From positions 12,562,706 to 12,622,705 of the forward strand of contig NC_088296.1 of the NCBI RefSeq assembly GCF_032854445.1: 60,000 nt of DNA. The letters run 5' to 3'. The notes beneath the pieces were generated by a model. It saw only the letters and a list, made by a program, of their open reading frames with translations. It was not told the origin of the DNA and searched no databases. Shown one piece after another: positions 26,701-38,700 of the stretch; positions within the stretch are counted from its first letter, which is position 1, and each line of letters begins with the position of its first letter. A program made the position numbers and the translations under genes. The DNA is from Liolophura sinensis (taxonomy: Eukaryota; Mollusca; Polyplacophora; Chitonida; Chitonidae).

Positions 26701-29700
26701 TAAATCTTAATAAGATCAAAAAAAAAATGGGATTTTAGACTATACACCAAATATAGGTTCAGCAAACATCAGTTGACAACAGACAAGTACAAGAAAAAAA
26801 AAGGCATTAACATGTGGAGATTAAAAAAATCAGCATTTTTATCAGACAGGAAATAAAAATAAAATTAGCAAGTTAATTTTAATGTTGAGTATAAAACACA
26901 AGTGCTGGGTCAGATGTTCATGCACATAATTTTTGTGCACAAAAATGAAACAGCCTTAAGTCAACATCAAGATGAATTAAAAGTTAAAAAAAGTCTGGGT
27001 CAGATGCCCATGCGGGTAATTTTTGTGCACAAAAATGAAACAGCCCAAAAAACATCAACATCACGATGAATTCCAAGTTAAAAATGAGCTAACTGTGATT
27101 CAACTTTTTCACAAGTTCACATGCATGGTGTATATTTAGGCATAACCTGAGTGCTTTAATGAGTATTCTCCAGATTGATGACATTTACTTGAAATAAAGC
27201 CCTGACCAGCTTATCCATTGTAGTTTCATCTCCAAATTTAAATGATAAAAGATGCCAAATTGCAATTAAGACTGACTTTGTTGAGGAATAGGATGTCGAC
27301 ATTCATTTGTGTTATAAATGTGTGTGGTAATATTACTTGTCAAATCCTCAGTGACAATGTCAGAATTAAGTCGATTACAGCAGAAATGAAAAATTCCAAC
27401 AGAAATAACAATTATTACAGGCATTCTTAGCAAACTCGTCTTTCTTGCAAGCCATTTTAAACAACAGTTAATAGTCTAATGTCACAAATGCTGGCTGGTC
27501 ATAGCCTGACTGACCCTCTAAGAAAAGTCACAACTCTGAAATTTTTATAATAATTCTGATAAACGCGACAGGGGCGGTATCTTATTTTTCTATCCTCATT
27601 CATTTCTTTAAAATCCACATATTTTTCATTAGCAAGACATAAAAAATTTGAATCCTATTTTTACCGGTAGAGAAGGGAAATGCACAATAAAGAATGTTTC
27701 GCAGAGGACCTTATGAGAAAACCAACAGCTTGCGTTACACTCAACCCTCATCGAATGGCAACTTTACATCCTCTCATCTCTCTCCACCAATACCTCATCC
27801 TACTTTGTAAAAGCCAGCTATTTATGTGCAGAAAAAGTTACAACAACAAAAACAAAAGCACTCAATAACTGAGAGAACAAATCACAACAAAAAGTCGAGG
27901 TGCAGCTGTGCATGAGTAAGAGGACAAAAGTCGAGGTGCAGCTGTGCATGACTGAGAGGACAAAAGTCGAGGTGCAGCTGTGCATGAGTAAGAGGACAAA
28001 AGTCGAGGTGCAGCTGTGCATGACTGAGAGGACAAAAGTCGAGGTGCAGCTGTGGATGACTGAGAGGACAAAGGTCGAGGTGCAGCTGTGGATGACTGAG
28101 AGGACAAAAGTCGAGGTGCAGCTGTGCATGACTGAGAGGACAAAGGTCGAGGTGCAGCTGTGCATGAGTGAGAGGACAAAAGTCGAGGTGCAGCTGTGCA
28201 TGACTGAGAGGACAAAAGTCGAGGTGCAGCTGTGGATGACTGAGAGGACAAAAGTCGAGGTGCAGCTGTGCATGACTGAGAGGACAAAAGTCGAGGTGCA
28301 GCTGTGGATGACTGAGAGGACAAAAGTCGAGGTGCAGCTGTGGATGACTGAGAGGACAAAGGTCGAGGTGCAGCTGTGCATGAGTGAGAGGACAAAAGTC
28401 GAGGTGCAGCTGTGCATGAGTGAGAGGACAAATCACAGCTGCAAGTCGAGGTGCATCCGTGCACAACATCAAAAGTATCCCTCAAGAAATTTAGGAAACA
28501 TGGTACAACTAGCCTAAACCAAGAGACAACAACCAAAAACAATGAGAAACAAAAACCAAAAACAATAAGAAACAAAAACCAAAAATAATGAGAAACCATG
28601 CAATGAACCACAAGACAAGCAATACAACCAAACTACTGCACTGCAGGAAGGAAAGGTATCAAAACCAATAGAAACCTGAAGAAATCAAATGGACATTCCC
28701 TAGAATTGACAATATCCAGAGACAGGAGCATACTCCTTGTGGTGTCAAACTTGCTGTGACACATGGTGACAGGTTAACGCGCTGTGAGGAGTATGTCCCT
28801 ATCTCCCAGCATTCTGAATTCTCAGGACAGACTTCCAATGATAGACTAGCAATCACACAGCACTGCACAAGTGAAACTCTCACCAGGTCGGTAATCAGCA
28901 TCGTCATCATCGCTGGGGACTTCCTCCTCAACATCATAATCAAGATCGTCTCCGCTTTGCTCTTTATTATGGTCAGACAACACTTGAGCAATGCTCATGT
29001 TTGTCACGCCCACAAACGACTCGTTCTCAAACTGCGAGAGCAAGGCCTCTGTACTGGCTGACTCCAGGTCTGCGATGTGAGCCAATCAGAACACAGGTTA
29101 GCAAAATATGGTGAAGCCAAATGTTAGCCAATGAAAACAGAGGTTGCTTAAGACAATCAGGATGAATTTGTGTTAGCATGTTGAGAGCATTAACCAACTG
29201 AAACAAGTAACATGTACATGAAAAAGGGCTTGATAGCCACGATATCAATATTATTGATTTTTCTAAATTAGTCAGGTTTGGAGATACCTCCTTTTGAAAC
29301 AGAACAGTGTGAAATCAACACCTGGGCACCCCTTCACAAATCTCAGGTGTGTGTTTTAGCTAACCTGCTGATCGTTTAGCTGTCTGTTTCTTCACCAGGC
29401 CCAGAGCATCCAGTATTGAGGCCCCGGGGCGCCGGCGAGGATCCATCTCCCTCTCTGAAAGCAATGTCACTCACATAATTGTACACCTCTATATCTTTGG
29501 TTCTGCCTGGCATTTAAAGTGAACATACAGTTTGCCCCTATATATACATAGAACAAATGATATAGGACACAGTTATCACAGAAAAATGCGCCTATATATA
29601 TACATAGAACAAATGATACAGGACATAGTTATCACAGAAAAATGCCCCTATATATACATAGAACAAATGATATAGAACACAGTTATCACAGAAAACTGCC

Positions 29701-32700
29701 CCTATATATAAATAGAAAAAATGATATAGGACACAGTTATCACACAAAAATATGTAAAAAAATTATATAATGTTTTGAAAGCCGAGAAGATGAAGTTCAG
29801 CATTGGGAATATGGCACTGACGGACAATTCACTCCCAGTAGCCATGTTGTGGAAGCCCTCATGAACTTGGCTAATCACTAATGCTGAAAGTGTCACGTGT
29901 TAATTGGCTGTCACATCAAAAAACCTATTAGCTCTCCATTGTTGGTGTGGTTTCTAATAGATGATACACATATATCAAAGCAAATAAATTGGATTTCGTG
30001 GTTAGTTCAAGTGTTAAACTGATGCATTTTGAACTACACGTTTATGAGCAGGGAACTAAGGACTGCTGCCAGTGTCACAATGCGTAAATGTTGGGCAGGG
30101 TGTTGAAATGATTTCTCAGGGTGAGCTGGCAAGAAAACTGCCTCTGGAGAGTCATTGCTTGAAGAAAAATATTGTCTTATTTCTCCACACCAAAGTCAGA
30201 TTTATTACAAAAACGTACTCCCAAAATCTGAATGAAAAGGTTTGTTATCAATCAGAAGGTCCACCTACATTAGGTAAATTCCCTGATGTCAGCACAGTCA
30301 GCTAGGCGTAATTCTTACACCCATGCAGGATGAGGACAAGCAGGATTTCTAAAACATGACGCTTGTGCCCACAAACAACGCCCTGACCGAGCGCCAAACC
30401 AAAAGAAACACTGGCCCTTTGAACACAGAACAGAGCTGATACTCTTTGGTTGGAGATCAGGCGTTTTGTGTTTTGTCACTGTCACACTGTTTAATACTAA
30501 TGGTATGGGAGAGCTCCTAGGTTTTGTGACATCCATCTTGAGAGCTATAACAAGGCATAAATGGCGTCATCAAATGGGTGGTTAGGTAATGACGATTGTT
30601 TACTCTTTATTTTGCTGATAAGCGGTGTGTAATTTTTTAAAATGTTTTTAAAACATTTCTAGAATACCACTGTTGAATAATTCTGCTTTAGTGGCTGACT
30701 TTATGTTCACTTTAAACACTGAACCCCGAAAAAAAAAAAATCCTAAAATAGAAGACAATTTTTGGAAGGAGGAGCCATGAGGAAACCATCACACCTTGTG
30801 AGGTACCTGATATTGCAAACCATTCAGGGAGACTCATGAGGAAACCATCAGACTTCGTGAAGCACCTGACATTGGAAACCATTCAGGAAGACTCATGAGG
30901 AAACCATCACACCTCATGAGGTACCTGACATTGGAAACCATTCAGGAAGCCTCTTGAGGAAACCATCACACCTCATGGGCTACCTGGCACTGGAGACCAT
31001 TCAGGAAGCCTCATGAGGAAATCATCAGACCTTGTGAGGTACCTGGCATTGGAAACCATTCAGGAAGCCTCTTGAGGAAAACATCACCTCATGGGCTACC
31101 TGGCATTGGAGACCATTCAGAGCCTCACAAGGAAACCATCAGACCTTGTGACGTACCTGATATTGGAGTACCTGATATTGCAGGCCATTAAGGAAGCCTC
31201 ACAGGGAAACCACCAGACCTTGTGAGGTACCTGACATTGGAGACCATTCAAAAAGCCTCTTGAGGAAACCATCAGACCTCACAAGGTACTTAACACTGGA
31301 AACCATTCAGGAAGCCTCACACGGAAACCATCAGACTTTATGACGTACCTGACAATGGTGACTCTTCAGGAAGCCAGACTGACAGTTAATGAGATTGTCA
31401 CCGATGTAGATTTTGAACAATGCCAAAATCAGGGCAACACCTGTACATGTTGCTAACTCACAGTTTCATTTCTTCAATTAAGTGAAGGTTTACAATCACC
31501 CCTTTGCTGTTATGCATTATAAATCGTTTACAATATATCTGGTTATATATATTATATATAAATTATAGGTATTTGTTTACCTTCCTCTTCCTTGAACGGA
31601 TCTGGTTTTTGAGCATAACATGTTCTCTTGTAACAGAATACCATGTGATTGGCTGAAAAAAAAAATACAGGCAAATTAGCATATTGCAATTGCTTTTCAA
31701 ACACTTTTTGTTCAAAAAAAAAAACAAAAAAAACATAAATGTACCCTGCACTTAATGTTACCACTAAAATCAAGACAACTGAGCTGACCAATCAAAAAGC
31801 ACTGAATTATGTTCGCCTGTGTAATTTTGTGCAGTGCTATAGATAAGGGGTGTACAGGAGTAAATACGCTTAAAAAATTAGATGATACGCTTCTAAAATT
31901 AAAACAGGGTATTTAAAAAAACGCTGTATATACACGAAGATTTGTGTGTGCGCTTAAGTTCCCTAAAGCTGGCGTACATGTGGCATTTAATTTATTTATT
32001 AAATAAATTAAAATATTTATTAAATAAATTAATTGCTGCCAGACCTTCCCACTTACGGCCAGAGAGGAAGGCAGCATGAGACTGAAACTCACAACGACAG
32101 CATTGGTGAGAGACTCCTGGGTCATTACGCTGTGCTAGCGTGCTAAGCAAGTAAGCCACGGAGGCCCCTGTGGGATTTAAAGCAGACAGTCCTGTCAAAA
32201 TCAAAAGTAAATCTCCACAGCGAGCAATGTCCTCGACGTTATCCCCCATGTGTTAGTTTTCAGACACTCTCGGCTACAGCAAAAGCTCCTGTGCCACCTC
32301 CCACAGCCGTGGAGAATCCCTACCCGTACCAGGATATTTGTCTTTGTGACATTCTCGAGTGTTTGCCATGAAAAAGATGTAGCAAAGGGTTACAAATGGC
32401 CTTTTGGGTTACTATACTGCAAGTTCTGCTTCTACATTGCACAAAATCACCCTAATATTGCTCCCACATCTCTGATTTCAATTCCGCACGAACCATCAGT
32501 CTGCAGTGTTAAAGTATCATCGAGGGTCCAGTTCCTGACATATACATGTATCTATGATTTCTTGAAGAGAAAAGCTAATGCAATGGAATAAAAAATATCA
32601 TGAGAATAGCTAGCAACATATGCACAGAAACACTTCTGATTTATACTATATACTGCCAATAATTACAGCACAAAATAAAAAATTCTTCTTCTAATGCAGG

Positions 32701-35700
32701 CCCTACATTTGGATTCAGCCTATATCAACAATCGTTTTATCATCCTTTGACCCAAAGACGGCAGTTGTTAACAAGTTTGTACGGGCCAAGAAATGTTTAG
32801 ACAGGTTGCATCAGGCGGGTTACCATGGAAACATATAATACTGCAACCTCTTCTATCAAATCACAAGGAATGAAAAGTTCAGAGTAAAGCTGTCAGTGAG
32901 TGAGTTATTGAAATATTTCCCACACAGGTTGCTGCAAAATAAATGTATTAACTTCATTCAAATTTGTTCCTCTTGCGGAAGAATTGAAATTACTTTATTC
33001 TAGAAGGTTTTGAGGCAATTTATATGTCGGCTTACATCTACTTGTATACTGGGTAGTCCTATATGTATTGACTTCATTCAAATTCGTTCCTCTTGCGGAA
33101 GAATTGAAATTACTTTATTCTAGAAGGTTTTGAGGCAATTTATATGTCGGCTTACATCTACTTGTATACTGGGTAGTCCTATATGTATTAACTTCATTCA
33201 AATTCGTTCCTCTTGCAGAAGAATTGAAATAATTACTTTATTCTAGAAGGTTTTGAGGCAATTTATATGTCGGCTTACATCTACTTGTATACTGGGTAGT
33301 CCTATATGTATTGACTTCATTCAAATTCGTTCCTCTTGCGGAAGAATTGAAATTACTTTATTCTAGAAGGTTTTGAGGCAATTTATATGTCGGCTTACAT
33401 CTACTTGTATACTGGGTAGTCCTATATGTATTAACTTCATTCAAATTCGTTCCTCTTGCAGAAGAATTGAAATAATTACTTTATTCTAGAAGGTTTTGAG
33501 GCAATTTATATGTCGGCTTACATCTACTTGTATACTGGGTAGTCCTATATGTATTGACTTCATTCAAATTCGTTCCTCTTTCGGAAGAATTGAAATAATT
33601 ACTTTATTCTAGAAGGTTTTGAAGCAATTTATATGTCGGCTTACATCTACTTGTATACTGGGTAGTCCTATATGTATTAACTTCATTCAAATTCGTTCCT
33701 CTTTCGGAAGAATTGAAATAATTACTTTATTCTAGAAGGTTTTGAAGCAATTTATATGTCGGCTTACATCTACTTGTATACTGGGTAGTCCTATATGTAT
33801 TGACTTCATTCAAATTCGTTCCTCTTTCGGAAGAATTGAAATAATTACTTTATTCTAGAAGGTTTTGAAGCAATTTATATGTCGGCTTACATCTACTTGT
33901 ATACTGGGTAGTCCTATATGTATTAACTTCATTCAAATTCGTTCCTCTTGCAGAAGAATTGAAATAATTACTTTATTCTAGAAGGTTTTGAGGCAATTTA
34001 TATGTCGGCTTACATCTACTTGTATACTGGGTAGTCCTATATGTATTGACTTCATTCAAATTCGTTCCTCTTGCAGAAGAATTGAAATAATTACTTTATT
34101 CTAGAAGGTTTTGAAGCAATTTATATGTCGGCTTACATCTACTTGTATACTGGGTAGTCCTATATGTATTAACTTCATTCAAATTCGTTCCTCTTGCAGA
34201 AGAATTGAAATAATTACTTTATTCTAGAATGTTTTAAAGCAATTTATATGTCGGCCTACATCTACTTGTATACTGGGTAGTCCTATATGACTACAAAGGA
34301 AAGAATCCGTGTACATATCTGTCTATGTACACATGTATGCACATGTAGGCCTATGTCTTTTCTTCACCCCATTTCACTCAATCAACTTTGCAGGTTTATC
34401 ATTGATGACCCAAAATAGTGATAAGTATTTGAAAAAAATGTGTTCTGCGGTATGGTGTACTTGGAAAGTCACAAGTAACGTTCTCCCCTCAAAGTCGGGA
34501 TTACCGTACTCCCTCTGACAAAAAATTATCTGTAAGATGATTTACACACCTTACTGACCATAATAGAAGGAAAATTCTGCCTAGCATGTCTCCCACTATG
34601 CTGTGAAGGCGACCAGCACACCTCGCTAGTGGAGAAGTCTCTTACTGAAGGCCGCCAGTACACCTCGCCAGTGAAGAAGTCTCCCACTGAAGGCCACCAG
34701 CACACCTCGCCAGTGGTGAAGTCTCTTACTGAAAGCCGCCAGCACACCTCGCTAGTGGAGAAGTCTCTTACTGAAGGCAGCCAGCACACCTCGCTAGTGG
34801 AGAAGTCTCCCACTGAAGGCCGCCAGCACGCCTTGCTAGTGGACAAGTCTCCCACTGAAGGCCGCCAGCACGCCTTGCTAGTGGACAAGTCTCCCACTGA
34901 AGGCTGCCAGCACACCTTGCCAGTGGAGAAGTCTCCCACTGAAGGCTGCCAGCACACCTTGCCAGTGGACAAGTCTCCCATTGAAGGCTGCCAGCACACC
35001 TTGCCAGTGGAGAAGTCTCCCACTGAAGGCCACCAGCACACCTCGCCAGTGGACAAGTCTCCCACTGAAGGCCGCCAGCACGCCTCGCCAGTGGACAAGT
35101 CTCCCACTGAAGGCCGCCAGCACACCTCGCCAGTGGACAAGTCTCCCACTGAAGGCCGCCAGCACACCTCGCTAGTGGAGAAGTCTCCCACTGAAGGCTG
35201 CCAGCACACCTCGCTAGTGGAGAAGTCTCCCACTGAAGGCTGCCAGCACACCTTGCCAGTGGAGAAGTCTCCCACTGAAGGCTGCCAGCACACCTCGCTA
35301 GTGGACAAGTCTCCCACTGAAGGCCGCCAGTACACCTCGCCAGTGGCCAAGTCTCCCACTGAAGGCCGCCAGCACACCTTACCAGTGGACAAGTCTCCCA
35401 CTGAAGGCCGCCAGCACACCTCGCTAGTGGACAAGTCTCCCACTGAAGGCTGCCAGCACGCCTTGCTAGTGGAGAAGTCTCCCACTGAAGGCTGCCAGCA
35501 CACCTCGCTAGTGGAGGTCTCCCACTGAAGGCCGCCAGCACGCGTTGCCAGTGGACAAGTCTCCCACTGAAGGCCGCCAGCACACCTTGCCAGTGGAAAA
35601 GTCTCCCACTGAAGGCCGCCAGCACACCTCGCCAGTGGACAAGTCTCCCACTGAAGGCCGCCAGCACACCTTGCCAGTGGACAAGTCTCCCACTGAAGGC

Positions 35701-38700
35701 CGCCAGCACAACTCGCTAGTGGACAAGTCTCCCACTAAAGGCTGCCAGCACGCCTTGCCAGTGGAGAAGTCTCCCACTGAAGGCTGCCAGCACACCTCGC
35801 TAGTGGAGAAGTCTCCCACTGAAGGCTGCCAGCACACCTCGCTAGTGGACAAGTCTCCCACTGAAGGCTGCCAGCACACCTCGCTAGTGGACAAGTCTCC
35901 CACTGAAGGCCGCCAGCACACCTTGCCAGTGGACAAGTCTCCCATTGAAGGCCGCCAGCACACCTCGCTAGTGGACAAGTCTCCCACTGAAGGCTGCCAG
36001 CACGCCTTGCTAGTGGAGAAGTCTCCCACTGAAGGCTGCCAGCACACCTTGCCAGTGGAGAAGTCTCCCACTGAAGGCCACCAGCACGCCTTGCTAGTGG
36101 ACAAGTCTCCCACTGAAGGCTGCCAGCACACCTCGCTAGTGGACAAGTCTCCCACTGAAGGCTGCCAGCACACCTTGCCAGTGGAGAAGTCTCCCACTGA
36201 AGGCCACCAGCACGCCTTGCTAGTGGACAAGTCTCCCACTGAAGGCTGCCAGCACACCTCGCCAGTGGACAAGTCTCCCACTAAAGGCCGCCAGCACGCC
36301 TTGCTAGTGGACAAGTCTCCCACTGAAGGCTGCCAGCACACCTTGCCAGTGGACAAGTCTCCCACTGAAGGCCGCCAGCACGCCTTGCTAGTGGACAAGT
36401 CTCCCACTGAAGGCCGCCAGCACACCTCGCCAGTGGACAAGTCTCTCACTGAAGGCTGCCAGTACACCTCGCTAGTGGACAAGTCCCCCACTGAAGGCCG
36501 CCAGCACGCCTTGCCAGTGGACAAGTCTCCCACTGAAGGCCACCAGCACACCTCGCCAGTGAAGTCTCCCACTGAAGGCCGCCAGCACACCTCGCCAGTG
36601 GACAAGTCTCTCCTTACAAGCAAACATTTTCACCTAGTCTCCCCATCTTTAATGACTAGGAACTCTCCTTACTCTCACAAGCACACAAGGAAACTGAAAA
36701 TTCTCACCGATCTTGTTCCCGAATCTGCTGCTGAATCCACACAGGCAGTACCTCCTCGTCTCCAGGGGGCGTTCCCGAGGGACAGTGAGAAAGACACGCA
36801 GCATGTTCCTCCCAGAGTGAAAGGACATCATGTGATTTGCATAAGCAGAGCTGCAGCTCGTGGCAAAGCGACACATTGAACACTCCGTGTACTTCCTGCA
36901 AAATAAACCGCGGTGAGTAACTTGGGGAATTAGTGAGCAAGTGGGTAAAGGAGAGGGCATGGGACAGGAAGTGAGGCATGGGTGAGTGTCAGCCCTGTAC
37001 AAAGGGAAGCAAATCTTGTAGCCTATGGAATAGATATGCCCTTTGCCTGCTTGAGTTACAAAGCCAGCCATGGTTACTCATGATCACTTGTATTGGTATT
37101 AAAACCATCAGTGTTGTCAATAAAGTAGGCTGAGGGCTGTAATATTCCATGGGTTACAAGACTTGCTTCCCTTTGTACAAAACTGGTGCCCCCACCCCCC
37201 CCCCCCAATTCATCAAACGGGTGGGCATATAAGCAAGGGATTGGTAGGTAAACTTCAGCTACATCAGGATGATCACCTCTTCTTGTGCCATCTTTTAGGG
37301 TAGTGATGATCACACATCAAGTTTTCTTGAGATACATTATATGAACGGGTTGCTTGTCTTTTCTCACTGATGGAAGCACAAAACAGACCCCAAAGGAGCA
37401 TTCATTTATCATGTGTATAATATATTGAAAGTGCAGACGGTCATGGGTTTCTCCCCAGGCTATTCTTGGTTTCTTCCCACCATAATGCTGTCCACCATGT
37501 AAGACGTAAGATCAATCAGATAAATAAATAAATACATAGTTAAAGTTTGCCCTTACCCCACTTCTAATCCCACAATGCACTGAAAATTGAGACAGTGAGC
37601 ACATCCTTCTTGAAAGTCAGGGTTCTTCCTGTACTTACTTAACATGGCCAGGGTTCTTCCTGTACTTACTTAAAATGGCCAGGGTTCTTTTTGTACCAGC
37701 TAAAATTGGCCAGGGTTCTTCCTATCCTTAACTTAATCAGCCAGGATTTTTCTCGTATCTAACTTTAATTTGTCAGGGTTCTCTCTGTACTTAATTTCAA
37801 AAGGTCAGGGTTCTTCTTGTTGAGAGCTTAAAAAGTCTAAGCGTTCATCCTGTACTTAACTTGAAGTGCAAAGTGTTCTTCCTGTACTCAACTTGAAGTG
37901 CAAAGTGTTCTTCCCGTACTTACTTGAAATGGTCCATGTTTGACATAGATCCCTTACACTCAAAGCAGTGGAAGCTCTCTGCGTAGCTGGGGATCTGCAC
38001 TCGACTCAGGTCAAGGTTCTTCATGACTGCGGGGGCGTTGAGAGACTTCACCCCACCTTGGGTGCTCCTCTGGGGCAGTTTGATCATCACCTGCTCCTGA
38101 CTGCTGCCCTTGGAGTCAAGGCCTATGAAGAGAAACAGGTTTGTTTACATCAGCAGAACAACAACAGCAACATGTCAACCACTCACTCCATCTTCAAAAA
38201 TATGGTTGGTGGGAGTAACTGATTGAACCTCCAAAAATGGGTTCTTCTCAGTTTTTAGAGCAAGTTTGATAAAACTTTTTTTCTCCATTTTTCCTTTCTG
38301 GAAAGTCTTTTTCAGCTCTACTCTGGGCTGCGGTCTGCTGCCAGACTGGTCATGCCAGTGGCTGTGGTAAGACTGTACCACTGACAGCTGGGCTGCGGTC
38401 TGCTGCCAGACTGGTCATGTCTGTGGCCGTGGCAAGACTGAACCACTGACAGCTGGGCTGCGGTCTGCTGCCAGACTGGTCATGTCAGTGGCTGTGGCAA
38501 GACTGAACCACTGACAGCTGGGCTGTGGTCTGCTGCCAGACTGGTCATGTCAGTGGTTGTAGCAAGACCGAACCACTGACAGCTGGGCTGCGGTCTGCAC
38601 CTGGACTGGTCATGTCAGTGGCTGTGGAAAGACTGTACCACTGACAGCTGGGCTGCGGTCTGCACCTGTACTGGTCATGTCAGTGGCTGTGGCAAGACTG

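Noticed and set aside
27818-28611. Four overlapping 196-249 residue ORFs with CTSTFVLS, AAPRLLSSQ or TERTKVEVQL repeats
   Set aside because: A 36-bp minisatellite in intron 16. Open frames on both strands show that it is not selected coding sequence.
34526-36879. Long ORFs on both strands with 14-residue repeats such as VDKSPTEGRQHTSP
   Set aside because: They are a by-product of a 42-bp minisatellite in an intron. All frames repeat, both strands are open, and an indel at about 35515 breaks the array frame.
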